Made by a program: the position numbers and the translations under genes | Notes under the pieces: generated by a model | Databases searched by the model: none | Told to the model about the DNA's origin: nothing | The model's input: the letters and a program-made list of their open reading frames with translations, nothing else | DNA from: an uncultured Rhodobacterales bacterium | GTDB taxonomy: Bacteria > Pseudomonadota > Alphaproteobacteria > Rhodobacterales > Rhodobacteraceae | Assembly: GCA_903873585.1 (NCBI GenBank) | Contig: CAIQOV010000012.1 | Span: 43,425 to 107,424, forward strand | Reading direction: 5' to 3' | Length of the DNA: 64,000 nucleotides | Shown: piece by piece, positions 37,431-46,617 of the stretch | How positions within the stretch are numbered: position 1 is the stretch's first letter | Layout: each line of letters starts with the position of its first letter

Positions 37431-38701
37431 CAGCTTTCATGCCTTGCAAGCCATGTTTCCAACCCTGCGCGAATGTCTTCGGCAATGGCTTCGTCTTCAA
37501 TCTCGGCAATCGTGTCGGCCAGAAAGGCCAAGATCAACAGGCTTTGCGCCGCGCGCAACGGCACCCCGCGCGAGCGCAGGTAGAACAGCGCTGTGTCGTC
37601 AATCGCACCCGAGGTTGAGCCGTGGCTGCATTTGACATCGTCGGCGTAAATCTCAAGCTCTGGCTTGGCTAGGAACTGGCTGTCATCGTCCAGCAGCAGG
37701 GCTTGGCTGATCTGATAGCCGTCAGTTTTTTGCGCGCCCTTTTTCACCAAGATCTTGCCCTGAAACACGCCCACTGCGCCGTGTTTGAGCACTTTTTTAA
37801 ACACTTGTCGGCTTTCGCACCGCTCGGCAGCGTGGGTCACAAACACCGTGTCATCGTGATGAAACGCCCCGTCACCCATCGCAGCGCCTGCGATGTGGGC
37901 TTTGGCATCGGGGCCGGCAAAGGTGATCACAGCCTCGTTTCGCGTCAACGCGCCATCTGCGGTGAGGGTGAAGGATTTAAACAAGGCTTCTGCCGCCAGA
38001 TGGGCGAAGATGTGGGTCACTGCGTGGCGGCCCAAATCGCGGCCCTGCGCGCGGATGTGGTGAAAGCGGGCGGATGCGGCCAGATCAACCTCGATCACAT
38101 GGTTCAACCGTGCGGCGGCGGGGCCTTGTTCCAGCAGCGTAAATTCAGCCCCAGCGTCCAGCTTGATCACATGGTGCAAGATTGCGTCAGCATGGGCAGA
38201 GCGGCGCAGATAGGTGATCGAGATCGGCTTTGCCGCCTTGCCTGTGACATGGATCAAAAACCCGTCCGTCGCATAAGCCGTGTTCAACGCCGCCCAAGGC
38301 CGCGCAATCGGGCTTTGCCCCAGCGCTTCCAACGTGCCATAAGAGGTTTCAGCCCAATGCCCATCTGGTGCACTTGCCAGCCGCGAGATGTTCACCCCCG
38401 CGAGTGCTAGATCATCTGACGCCGCAGCATCAAACATACCGTCGACAAACACCAGCTTCACCGCATCCAAGCCGCCAAACAGCGCAGCCTCGTCATCAGC
38501 CGCCAAAGCCGCAGGCTTGGCAGCGGCAGCATTCAGCGCCGCAGGGTCGGTATACTGCCAATACTCATCGCGCTTGCTGGGCAAACCCATGGCCGATAGC
38601 CGCGCCATCGCCGCCTCACGCGCCGCAGCCAGCGCGCTCGGCCGCGCCAACCCTGCCAAGCGCTGCATCAGCGCCTCGGCCTTGACCGACACCGCGCCCA
38701 T
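37430..38701 (-). CDS. sufD: Fe-S assembly scaffold subunit SufD
   Basis: 423 residues, part of the SufBCD scaffold. The C-terminal beta-helix core is recognisable by VFQGKILVKKGAQKTDGYQ, LLDDDSQFLAKPELEIYADD and VKCSHGSTSGAIDD. The N-terminal third is variable, as usual. The ATG at 38701 overlaps the sufC stop (TGATG); a GTG one codon earlier lies within sufC. The conserved His of the SufB-SufD interface is probably in KCSHGST. Confidence 0.95.
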   Translation of the reverse strand: MGAVSVKAEALMQRLAGLARPSALAAAREAAMARLSAMGLPSKRDEYWQYTDPAALNAAAAKPAALAADDEAALFGGLDAVKLVFVDGMFDAAASDDLALAGVNISRLASAPDGHWAETSYGTLEALGQSPIARPWAALNTAYATDGFLIHVTGKAAKPISITYLRRSAHADAILHHVIKLDAGAEFTLLEQGPAAARLNHVIEVDLAASARFHHIRAQGRDLGRHAVTHIFAHLAAEALFKSFTLTADGALTRNEAVITFAGPDAKAHIAGAAMGDGAFHHDDTVFVTHAAERCESRQVFKKVLKHGAVGVFQGKILVKKGAQKTDGYQISQALLLDDDSQFLAKPELEIYADDVKCSHGSTSGAIDDTALFYLRSRGVPLRAAQSLLILAFLADTIAEIEDEAIAEDIRAGLETWLARHES

Positions 38702-39456
38702 CACTGCACCTCTGCCAGCAGGTCCGCATAGCCGTTGTTTTCAACTTCCAGCGCCAGTTCCGGCCCACCGGTCTTGATGATGCGGCCCGCAGCCATGATA
38801 TGCACCACATCGGGTTTGATATGATCCAGCAGGCGCTGATAATGCGTGATCACCAAAAAGCTGCGACCGGCCGATCGTAGGGCGTTCACCCCTTCAGACA
38901 CCAGTTTCATCGCGTCGACATCCAAGCCGGAATCGGTTTCATCCAAGATGCACATCTTGGGTTCCAGCATGGCCATTTGCAGGATTTCGTTGCGCTTTTT
39001 CTCGCCGCCCGAAAAGCCCACATTGACAGGGCGCTTGAGCATTTCGGCATCAATCTTCAGGCTTTTGGCCTTTTCGCGCACCAGTTTCAGAAAATCACCC
39101 GCCGAGATTTCCGGCTCACCGCGCGTTTTGCGCTGTGCATTCAAAGCGGTGCGCAGAAAGGTCATGTTGCCCACACCGGGAATTTCGACCGGATACTGAA
39201 ACGCCAAGAACAACCCTTGGGCGGCCCGCAGTTCAGGGTCCATCGCCAGCAAATCAGCGCCGTCCAGCGTGGCGCTGCCATCGGTGACGGTATAGCCATC
39301 GCGGCCCGAAAGCACATAAGACAGCGTCGATTTGCCCGACCCGTTCGGCCCCATAATCGCGTGAACCTCGCCCGCGCCGATCGACAGCGAGACGCCCTTC
39401 AGGATCTGCTTATCCTCTTCTTCCAGTTTCACGTGCAGGTTCTTGATTTCAAGCAT
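38701..39456 (-). CDS. sufC: Fe-S assembly ATPase SufC
   Basis: 251 residues, the ABC-type ATPase of SufBCD. Walker A is MGPNGSGKSTLSYVL near residue 36. The signature region is VGFSGGEKKRNEILQMAML, followed by Walker B CILDETDSGLDVDAMK and VITHYQRLL. This spacing and the ETDSGLD sequence are specific to SufC. It is followed by sufD with an overlap and preceded by sufB with 47 bases between. Confidence 0.97.
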   Translation of the reverse strand: MLEIKNLHVKLEEEDKQILKGVSLSIGAGEVHAIMGPNGSGKSTLSYVLSGRDGYTVTDGSATLDGADLLAMDPELRAAQGLFLAFQYPVEIPGVGNMTFLRTALNAQRKTRGEPEISAGDFLKLVREKAKSLKIDAEMLKRPVNVGFSGGEKKRNEILQMAMLEPKMCILDETDSGLDVDAMKLVSEGVNALRSAGRSFLVITHYQRLLDHIKPDVVHIMAAGRIIKTGGPELALEVENNGYADLLAEVQ

Positions 39457-39503
39457 TCTTTTGGTCCTTAAGGCTGGGCAGAGCGGGCAAATGTTGGATG
39501 GGC

Positions 39504-41024
39504 TTAGCCCACCGATCCTTCAAGGCTGATGGCGACAAGGCTTTGCGCTTCCATCGCGAATTCCATGGGCAAGGCTTGCAGCACTTCACGGCAAAAGCCG
39601 TTGACCACCAAGGCCACGGCCTCTTCCTCGCTCATCCCGCGTGAGCGGCAGTAGAACAACTGATCTTCGTCGACCTTAGAGGTGGTCGCCTCATGTTCCA
39701 CCCGCGACGAGGTGTTCTTGACCTCGATATAAGGCACGGTGTGCGCGCCGCACTGATCACCGATCAGCAGGCTGTCGCATTGGGTGTAATTGCGGCTGTC
39801 GGTGGCCTTGGGGTGCATGGAAACCAAGCCGCGATAGGTGTTTTGCGCGCGGCCCGCCGAGATGCCCTTTGACACAATGCGCGACTTGGTGCGCTTGCCA
39901 AGGTGGATCATTTTGGTGCCGGTGTCGGCCTGTTGGGCGTTGTTGGCGATGGCTATCGAATAGAATTCCCCTTGGGAGTCATCGCCGCGCAGGATGCAGG
40001 ACGGGTATTTCCACGTGATCGCCGACCCCGTTTCAACTTGCGTCCACATCACTTTGGCGCGGGCTTCACGGCAATCGGCGCGCTTGGTGACAAAGTTGTA
40101 AATGCCGCCGCGGCCTTCTTCGTCGCCCGGATACCAGTTTTGCACGGTGGAATACTTCACCTCGGCATCCTCAAGGATCACCAGTTCCACAACAGCGGCG
40201 TGCAACTGGTGGGTGTCGCGCTTGGGGGCGGTGCAACCTTCAAGGTAGCTGACATAGGCCCCACGGTCGCAGACGATCAGCGTGCGTTCGAATTGGCCGG
40301 TGTTTTCGGCATTGATGCGGAAATAGGTTGAAAGCTCCATCGGGCAGCGCGTGCCGGGGGGGATGTACACAAACGACCCATCCGAAAAGACAGCGCTGTT
40401 GAGCGTGGCAAAGAAGTTGTCAGTGGGTGGTACAACCGAGCCGAGATATTTGCGCACAAGGTCAGGATGTTCCTTAACCGCTTCACTGATCGAGCAGAAA
40501 ATCACCCCCGCCTTGGCCAGTTCGGCCTTAAACGTCGTGCCAACCGAAACGCTGTCAAACACCGCATCCACCGCCACCCGACGCTCGCCCTCGGGCGCTT
40601 CGACACCGGCCAGTAAAGCCTGCTCTTTCAACGGGATGCCAAGCTTTTTATAGGTCGCCAAAAGCTTGGGGTCCACCTCGTCCAGCGACTTGGGTTTGAC
40701 GGCCATGCTGCGCGGTGTGGCGTAGTAATACTGATCTTGATAGTCGATCTTGGGATAGTTCAGCATCGCCCAATGCGGCTCTTCCATGCCCAGCCAGCGC
40801 TTGTAAGCGGCCAAACGCCATTCTAGCAGCCATTCCGGTTCGCCGTTTTTGGCGCTGATCAGGCGCACGATGTCTTCCGACAGGCCCTTGGGGGCATAGT
40901 CCATTTCGATATCGGTGGCCCAGCCGTATTTATAGGCCCCCATCGAGGCGACGGTTTCAATCGTCTCGCGGTCTACGCCGTCGCGCACCTGAGGAACGGG
41001 CAGGTCCAGTTCGACATCGGCCAT
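39504..41024 (-). CDS. sufB: Fe-S assembly scaffold subunit SufB
   Basis: 506 residues from the ATG at 41024; a start seven codons upstream is possible but lacks family support. SufB receives sulfur and builds the cluster. Seen are [76 protein letters not shown] and the C-terminal [20 protein letters not shown]. The order iscR-desulfurase-sufB-sufC-sufD fits the alphaproteobacterial suf operon. Confidence 0.96.
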   Translation of the reverse strand: MADVELDLPVPQVRDGVDRETIETVASMGAYKYGWATDIEMDYAPKGLSEDIVRLISAKNGEPEWLLEWRLAAYKRWLGMEEPHWAMLNYPKIDYQDQYYYATPRSMAVKPKSLDEVDPKLLATYKKLGIPLKEQALLAGVEAPEGERRVAVDAVFDSVSVGTTFKAELAKAGVIFCSISEAVKEHPDLVRKYLGSVVPPTDNFFATLNSAVFSDGSFVYIPPGTRCPMELSTYFRINAENTGQFERTLIVCDRGAYVSYLEGCTAPKRDTHQLHAAVVELVILEDAEVKYSTVQNWYPGDEEGRGGIYNFVTKRADCREARAKVMWTQVETGSAITWKYPSCILRGDDSQGEFYSIAIANNAQQADTGTKMIHLGKRTKSRIVSKGISAGRAQNTYRGLVSMHPKATDSRNYTQCDSLLIGDQCGAHTVPYIEVKNTSSRVEHEATTSKVDEDQLFYCRSRGMSEEEAVALVVNGFCREVLQALPMEFAMEAQSLVAISLEGSVG

Positions 41025-41063
41025 GATCTTTTCCTTCACCCTCAAAGCCTTGCGGCGCGTTCT

Positions 41064-42110
41064 TCAAGCGACCTTTGACAAGATGCGCTTGTATTCCCGA
41101 CCCCACGTTTGTGCAAAACGCAGAACCTCTTCTTGCGTATTGGTCGGCCCAAGCGAGATGCGGATCGCTTGGCCTGCCAAAGTCTCGTCATAGCCCATCG
41201 CCTGCAAGGTCCGGCTGGCCCGCACCTTACCGCTGGAACAGGCCGACCCCGCCGAGATGGCAAAGCCCGCAAGGTCCATCACCATCACCTGCGTTTCGCC
41301 TTTCCAGTGCGGCGCAATCAGGCACAGCGTGTTCGGCAGACGGGCTGCGCTATTCCCGACAGAAATAGTATTAAATCCCTGCGAGGACAACGCCTGATTT
41401 AGAGTATTTCTAAGTTCGCCCACCCACTCCCACACACCGTCGGCCAAATCACGCGCAGCAGCCTCTGCCGCAGCGCCAAATCCGGCGATGCCGATCAGGT
41501 TTTCTGTACCCGCGCGCCGCCCCATTTCTTGACCGCCGCCTTTGAGCACCGGGTCAAAATCCACCCCGCGCCGCAGCACCAAAGCGCCAATGCCTTTTGG
41601 GCCGCCCAGCTTATGGGCCGACACCAGCCCCATCTGGCAGCCCAACCAGTTGAACGCCAACGGCACTTTGCCAAAGGCTTGGGTTAGGTCTGACACGGCC
41701 AAGCCTTCGGGCAAGTCTTGCAAAATGCCGGTTTCCGAATTGGCCAGTTGCACCGCATTGCGGGCAGGGTCCGCCACAGCCACCCTGCCCTGTTGATCAG
41801 TCTTCAGATCAACGCTGCACCAAGCAGCCACCGCGTCATGCTCTACCCCTGCACAGTGTAACCCCCGCCCCGCGCAAGCCATCGCCGCCGCTTCCGTCGC
41901 ACCCGAGGTGAAGACGATATCCGCCCCCTCTGCCCCCAAAGCCGCAGCCACCTGCGCGCGGGCACGTTCGATCAACCCCTTCGCGGCCCGCCCCTCTCCA
42001 TGCACTGACGAGGGGTTGCCCACCACATCCATAGCCGCAACCATAGAAGCGCGCGCCTCTGCGCGCAGGGGCGTGGTGGCGTTCCAGTCAAGGTAAGCGC
42101 GGTTTGGCAT
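41064..42110 (-). CDS. Cysteine desulfurase, NifS/IscS type
   Basis: 348 residues, a class V aminotransferase of the group I (NifS/IscS) kind. Seen are YLDWNATTPLRAEAR, NPSSVHGEGRAAK, the PLP Lys in SAHKLGGPKGIGALV, GGGQEMGRRAGTEN, and the active Cys in AISAGSACSSGKVRAS. It is shorter than Escherichia coli IscS by about 50 residues. It lies between iscR and sufB, so the operon has two desulfurases of different groups. Some regions (about residue 240-265) are less conserved and slightly lower in G+C. Confidence 0.92.
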   Translation of the reverse strand: MPNRAYLDWNATTPLRAEARASMVAAMDVVGNPSSVHGEGRAAKGLIERARAQVAAALGAEGADIVFTSGATEAAAMACAGRGLHCAGVEHDAVAAWCSVDLKTDQQGRVAVADPARNAVQLANSETGILQDLPEGLAVSDLTQAFGKVPLAFNWLGCQMGLVSAHKLGGPKGIGALVLRRGVDFDPVLKGGGQEMGRRAGTENLIGIAGFGAAAEAAARDLADGVWEWVGELRNTLNQALSSQGFNTISVGNSAARLPNTLCLIAPHWKGETQVMVMDLAGFAISAGSACSSGKVRASRTLQAMGYDETLAGQAIRISLGPTNTQEEVLRFAQTWGREYKRILSKVA

Positions 42111-42166
42111 TGATCTTGGTCCAAATAGGGTCAGGGGTGTGGGGGGCTTTTAAGGCCAGCGCTGTG

Positions 42167-42643
42167 TCAGTCTTCATCCACCACAGCAAACAACGCCGGA
42201 ACGGCAGGGCAAGGCTGCATCTCGTTGCGGATCACGTCCGACAGGCGGGTTTGGTGCAAGAATACATAGACATGCGCCGAAAGCCCCTCCCACAGCCGAT
42301 TGGTCAGGCTTTGCGCCCGCGTGCCCGAAACCCCACCATGTGCCCCAGCACCCGCGTGCATCGCGTCAACATTCTCTTCCACCGCCGTCAAAATCTCTGA
42401 CACGCGAATATCTGAAGGCGTGCGCGCCAGCTTATACCCGCCCCCCGGCCCGCGCACCGCTTCAACCAAACCCGCGCGGCGCAGTTTGACGAACAGTTGT
42501 TCTAGATAGGGCAGGGAAATATCCTGCCGCTTGGCAATCTCGGCCAAAGACATCAGATCATCGCTTTTGTCGGCCTGCACCTCGGCCAAGGCCAGATCGG
42601 CCAAGGCCACCATGGCATAGCGCCCTTTGGTGGACAGTTTCAT
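42167..42643 (-). CDS. iscR: Rrf2/IscR family Fe-S-responsive regulator
   Basis: 158 residues. The winged helix-turn-helix is at the N-terminus (MKLSTKGRYAMVALADLAL, ISLPYLEQLFVKLRRAGLV, RGPGGGYKLAR). In E. coli IscR three cysteines near residues 92-104 hold the [2Fe-2S] cluster. Here that loop (VDAMHAGAGAHGGVSGTRAQ) has none, and only one Cys occurs, late in MQPCPAV. I recall a similar reduced-cysteine IscR from Rhodobacter sphaeroides. It heads the suf operon and most likely regulates it. Confidence 0.92.
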   Translation of the reverse strand: MKLSTKGRYAMVALADLALAEVQADKSDDLMSLAEIAKRQDISLPYLEQLFVKLRRAGLVEAVRGPGGGYKLARTPSDIRVSEILTAVEENVDAMHAGAGAHGGVSGTRAQSLTNRLWEGLSAHVYVFLHQTRLSDVIRNEMQPCPAVPALFAVVDED

Positions 42644-42740
42644 ATATGTCTATTCCCATTGACGTAGGCCGTCCCTGACATTACCTCAAGCCGGAACGAA
42701 AGGTGGCGCTGGGTCACCTTTGGAATGGCCTTAGTTTATC

Positions 42741-42755
42741 TGACCGATTTTGTCA
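42741..42755. promoter_or_regulatory. Inverted repeat upstream of iscR, possible operator
   Basis: TGAC-N7-GTCA at 42741-42755, about 100 bases before iscR and 43 bases before the alpha/beta hydrolase start. It overlaps a second dyad CGATT...AATCG. Rrf2-type regulators bind dyads of this size. Either or both divergent promoters could be controlled. Assignment is from symmetry and position only. Confidence 0.35.
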
Positions 42756-42797
42756 ACAATCGGCCCGATGCACAGGCCCAAGACTGGACGTTGGACA

Positions 42798-43457
42798 ATG
42801 CCCGAAGTGATTTTCGCAGGCCCGGAAGGGCGTCTTGAAGGCCGCTACCATCCGCAAAAAGACCGTGACGCCCCCATCGCCATCGTCCTACACCCCCACC
42901 CCAACTATGGCGGGACGATGAACAACAAGGTGGTCTATAACCTGCACTACGCGTTCTATCGCTTGGGCTTTTCCGTGCTGCGCTTTAACTTTCGCGGTGT
43001 GGGGCGCAGCCAAGGCGAATATGATCTGGGCATTGGCGAGCTGTCAGATGCCGCAAGCGCGCTGGATTACCTGCAATCCATGAACCAAAACGCCAAGCAC
43101 TGCTGGGTTGCGGGCTTTTCGTTTGGCGCATGGATCGGGATGCAGCTGTTGATGCGCCGGCCTGAAATCACCGGCTTCATCTCGGTCGCACCGCCGGCCA
43201 ATATGTACGACTTCACCTTCCTCGCCCCCTGCCCCGCCTCTGGCCTGATCATCAACGGCAGCGCTGATAAAGTTGCCCCGCCGAAAGACACGCTGACGCT
43301 GGTGAACAAGCTGCACGAGCAAAAGGGCATCACGATCACCCACGACGTGGTCGAAGGCGCAGATCACTTCTTTAAGGATGAAGAGGCGCATATGACCCCG
43401 ATGATCAACACCGTCTCAACCTATGTCAAACGCCGCTTGGGCGAAGTGACTCGCTGA
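42798..43457 (+). CDS. Alpha/beta hydrolase of the COG2945 type
   Basis: 219 residues from the ATG at 42798. Seen are IAIVLHPHPNYGGTMNNKVV, VLRFNFRGVGRSQGEYD, the nucleophile-elbow-like AGFSFGAWIG, and a His in VEGADHFF near the C-terminus. This pattern matches a group of small serine hydrolases whose substrates are unknown. Its stop overlaps the start of the HD gene (TGATG). It is divergent from iscR with a shared upstream region; no direct functional link is visible. Confidence 0.88.
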   Translation: MPEVIFAGPEGRLEGRYHPQKDRDAPIAIVLHPHPNYGGTMNNKVVYNLHYAFYRLGFSVLRFNFRGVGRSQGEYDLGIGELSDAASALDYLQSMNQNAKHCWVAGFSFGAWIGMQLLMRRPEITGFISVAPPANMYDFTFLAPCPASGLIINGSADKVAPPKDTLTLVNKLHEQKGITITHDVVEGADHFFKDEEAHMTPMINTVSTYVKRRLGEVTR

Positions 43458-44068
43458 TGTCTGGGGGCGGGGCTGACGCAGATACCCGTCTAACCGCCCA
43501 AATGGCCTTTCTGAACGAGGCCGATCGCCTGAAATCCGTGCTGCGCGCCACGACCTTGGTCGACGGCTCGCGGCGCGAAAACTCGGGCGAGCATTCTTGG
43601 CATTTGGCACTTTACGCCATGGCGCTGGCCGACCAAGCCGCCCCCGAGGTGCAGATTGATCGCGTGATCCGCATGTTGCTGCTGCATGATCTGGTGGAAA
43701 TTGACGTGGGCGATGTGCCCATCCACTCGGCGGGCGGTCAAGCGCATGGCTCTACCAGCACCCAAGACGCCGAAGCCAAAGCGGCCGCGCGCATCTTTGG
43801 CCTGCTGCCCCCCGATCTTGGGCATGCGTTCTTGGCCCTGTGGCACGAGTTTGAAGCAGCCCAGACCCCCGACGCCGTCTTTGCCAAAGCGCTAGACCGC
43901 GTGCAGCCCGTCATGGCCAACCTGATGTCAGGCGGGGGCACTTGGGTAGAGTACAACGTAACCTCTGACCAGCTTGACACCCGTGTGGGCAGCAAAATCG
44001 CGCGGGGCGCGCCAAGGTTGTGGGATTGGGTACGGGGTAGGACGAGGCGTTATTTTGAGAAAATCTAA
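43457..44068 (+). CDS. HD-domain hydrolase, nucleotidase-like
   Basis: 203 residues. The HD motif residues are visible: His in GEHSWHLALYAMALA, HD in LLLHDLVEIDVGD, and a later Asp in DRVQPVMANL. This resembles the YfbR/HDDC2 type of 5'-deoxynucleotidase. It overlaps the hydrolase upstream, so they are cotranscribed. The C-terminal 30 residues are basic and may extend the family core. The exact substrate is not clear. Confidence 0.85.
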   Translation: MSGGGADADTRLTAQMAFLNEADRLKSVLRATTLVDGSRRENSGEHSWHLALYAMALADQAAPEVQIDRVIRMLLLHDLVEIDVGDVPIHSAGGQAHGSTSTQDAEAKAAARIFGLLPPDLGHAFLALWHEFEAAQTPDAVFAKALDRVQPVMANLMSGGGTWVEYNVTSDQLDTRVGSKIARGAPRLWDWVRGRTRRYFEKI

Positions 44069-44089
44069 TGATTGCGAATTTCTAGCTCT

Positions 44090-45091
44090 CTACTTTTTTC
44101 CATTTTGGCGCGCCAACCGGGCTGCTTGCATCACATCACCCAATTGCTGCACCATTGGTGCCACCATCATAGCCAACAGGTCTTGCGACGATTGAGGCAA
44201 AGTCCGGTCTGCCAACGGCGCATCGCGGTCTGGAACAGGCTCCGGAAACAAAGAATCGCGATCGAAATATCGCGTTGCGACGGTTCGGTTGCTTTGCGCA
44301 TAATTGGCAAGTATCTCCAATCTTTGATCATAAGACAAAAGCAATTTCGACCCATTGCTGTGAATTTGTGCATCTACCGCAGCAAAAGCTTTTTCAAACA
44401 TAGCACGCTCTAACCGATTGATCGTGTCCAAAGGCAAATGCCGCAAGAATTCCGTCATCATCGGGCTAAGGGACGAGTTTATGTTCAAGAATGGGCCAAA
44501 CCCCGCTAGATCAGTGATCCCCAAGAGGTTCAGCAGAGCGACAATTGGGCCATCTGGCATTTCCGATTTTTCAAAAACCATTGCCAAAACAGAGCCTTGG
44601 CCGAATACTTCCTCATATTTGGTAAGACGACTAGCATAATCAATCCAGAAAAAACGCTCTTGTTGCTGCAAGAAATCATCAAAGGAAAGATGGGCTAGGC
44701 TGGGGTTCCATTGCCATTTAATGTTTTGCAAATACCAACTTTCCAGCCAAAGATCTTGCCGTCGCAAACTGACCACAACTTTGACGTCAAATTTTTCTTG
44801 CAAACCTGAAAAGACTTCCGGATTTAAAACACTAGAAATATCTTCATCACTCAACACCACTGAGTGTACGGGCACAGCTTGCCTCTCTACCTGCCGCAGC
44901 AACTCAGCAGAAAAGGCAGTGGCGGAAACCTTGTTATTGACCATCTGTTTTATTTGAAAGGCGTGGCGCTGCACTACAAAGGGGTAAAGGTATCCCTTGC
45001 TGAGCAAAACTTTATCATTGTCACGAAGGAACTTTTGGATCGACGATGTGGCTGTACGATGCACACCAGCATGCACATAAAGTGTCGGCAT
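44090..45091 (-). CDS. Sulfotransferase-like protein, A+T-rich and probably acquired
   Basis: 333 residues from the ATG at 45091. The N-terminal [19 protein letters not shown] is like the 5'-phosphosulfate loop of sulfotransferases. [18 protein letters not shown] resembles the 3'-phosphate-binding segment. Acceptor is unknown; a surface polysaccharide is typical for such genes. Base composition differs sharply from the neighbours: 25 of 60 bases are G or C at both 44341-44400 and 44761-44820, against 41 of 60 at 46921-46980 in typA. It stands alone between two conserved genes and looks laterally acquired. Confidence 0.75.
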   Translation of the reverse strand: MPTLYVHAGVHRTATSSIQKFLRDNDKVLLSKGYLYPFVVQRHAFQIKQMVNNKVSATAFSAELLRQVERQAVPVHSVVLSDEDISSVLNPEVFSGLQEKFDVKVVVSLRRQDLWLESWYLQNIKWQWNPSLAHLSFDDFLQQQERFFWIDYASRLTKYEEVFGQGSVLAMVFEKSEMPDGPIVALLNLLGITDLAGFGPFLNINSSLSPMMTEFLRHLPLDTINRLERAMFEKAFAAVDAQIHSNGSKLLLSYDQRLEILANYAQSNRTVATRYFDRDSLFPEPVPDRDAPLADRTLPQSSQDLLAMMVAPMVQQLGDVMQAARLARQNGKK

Positions 45092-45263
45092 AAAAAATCT
45101 TCTCCGAAAAACCGCAGTGCTAGAGTTATGGCAGAACCGAAACCCACTGCCAAGATGGCGTTTCATCCGAACCTATTTTCAGTATACCTTCGCATACCGT
45201 CTTTTCATCTTCGCGGATTTCGGTTATGCCACCGCCAAACTTCACATGCGCAAAGGGCCTGAA

Positions 45264-46478
45264 ATGACCAAAATAAAGGTGGCCAACCCCGTCGTCGAGC
45301 TTGACGGCGATGAGATGACCCGCATCATCTGGGACTTCATCAAGCAAAAGCTGATCCTGCCCTATCTGGATGTTGACCTGAAGTACTACGATCTGGGCAT
45401 CGAAGAGCGGGATCGCACGAACGACCAAATCACCATCGATTCGGCGGAAGCCATCAAGACATACGGCGTTGGCGTGAAATGCGCCACGATCACACCCGAT
45501 GAACAGCGCGTCGAAGAATTCGGCTTAAAGCAAATGTGGAAGTCGCCCAACGGCACCATCCGCAACATTCTGGGCGGCGTGATCTTTCGCGAACCGATCA
45601 TCTGCCAAAACGTGCCCCGTCTTGTGCCGGGCTGGACCAAGCCGATCGTGATTGGCCGCCACGCCTTTGGTGACCAATACCGCGCGACCGACTTTCACTT
45701 CCCCGGCGCTGGCAAGCTGACGATGAAATTCGTGGGCAACGATGGCACGGTGATTGAACGCGACGTGTATTCCGCCCCCTCGGCCGGCGTTTACATGGGC
45801 ATGTACAACCTTGACGATTCCATCATCGACTTCGCCCGTTCGTCGATGAACTATGGTCTGCTCAAAGGCTGGCCGGTCTATCTTTCAACCAAGAACACCA
45901 TCCTGAAAGCCTATGACGGGCGCTTTAAGGATTTGTTTGCCAAGGTCTATGCCGAAGAATTTGAAGACAAATTCAAAGCGGCGGGTATCCATTACGAACA
46001 CCGCCTGATCGACGATATGGTCGCTTCCGCGATGAAATGGTCGGGCGGCTATGTCTGGGCCTGCAAGAACTACGACGGCGATGTGCAGTCTGACACCGTG
46101 GCGCAGGGCTTCGGCTCACTGGGCTTGATGACCTCGGTTCTGATGACCCCCGATGGCAAGATTGTCGAGGCCGAGGCGGCCCACGGCACCGTCACCCGCC
46201 ATTACCGCCAGCACCAAAAGGGTCAGCAAACTTCGACCAACTCGGTCGCCTCGATCTTCGCTTGGACGGGTGGCCTAAAGCACCGCGCCAAGCTGGATGA
46301 CAACGCCCCACTGATGCGCTTCGCCCAAACGCTGGAAAAAGTGACGGTTGATGCGGTCGAAGATGGTTGGATGACCAAAGACTTGGCCCTGCTGGTCGGC
46401 CCCGATCAAAAATGGCTCACCACAATTGGCTATCTGGAAAAGGTCGCAGAATACCTCGACAAAGCTCTTGTCGGCTGA
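45264..46478 (+). CDS. icd: NADP-dependent isocitrate dehydrogenase
   Basis: 404 residues, the eukaryote-like homodimeric type common in alphaproteobacteria. It converts isocitrate to 2-oxoglutarate in the TCA cycle. Seen are [52 protein letters not shown], and [20 protein letters not shown], then [12 protein letters not shown]. The ATG at 45264 follows a short spacer. An earlier in-frame start at 45117 adds a tail antisense to the sulfotransferase-like gene and was rejected. Confidence 0.96.
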   Translation: MTKIKVANPVVELDGDEMTRIIWDFIKQKLILPYLDVDLKYYDLGIEERDRTNDQITIDSAEAIKTYGVGVKCATITPDEQRVEEFGLKQMWKSPNGTIRNILGGVIFREPIICQNVPRLVPGWTKPIVIGRHAFGDQYRATDFHFPGAGKLTMKFVGNDGTVIERDVYSAPSAGVYMGMYNLDDSIIDFARSSMNYGLLKGWPVYLSTKNTILKAYDGRFKDLFAKVYAEEFEDKFKAAGIHYEHRLIDDMVASAMKWSGGYVWACKNYDGDVQSDTVAQGFGSLGLMTSVLMTPDGKIVEAEAAHGTVTRHYRQHQKGQQTSTNSVASIFAWTGGLKHRAKLDDNAPLMRFAQTLEKVTVDAVEDGWMTKDLALLVGPDQKWLTTIGYLEKVAEYLDKALVG

Positions 46479-46511
46479 CCCTTTCATTCGTGTCTAAATA
46501 TCCCGGGGGGT

Positions 46512-46535
46512 CCGGGGGGCTGGCCCCCCGGCCTT
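46512..46535 (+). terminator. Terminator after icd
   Basis: CCGGGGGGC (46512-46520) pairs with GCCCCCCGG (46523-46531), followed by CCTTTT. It lies between icd and typA and would stop icd transcription. Confidence 0.75.
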
Positions 46536-46617
46536 TTCATTTGGAACAGCCTCTGGCTTTCCCAAGACAAACCCTGTAAGGCCCTCGCAACCGCAGAAAA
46601 CTGAAAGAGACGCCCCG

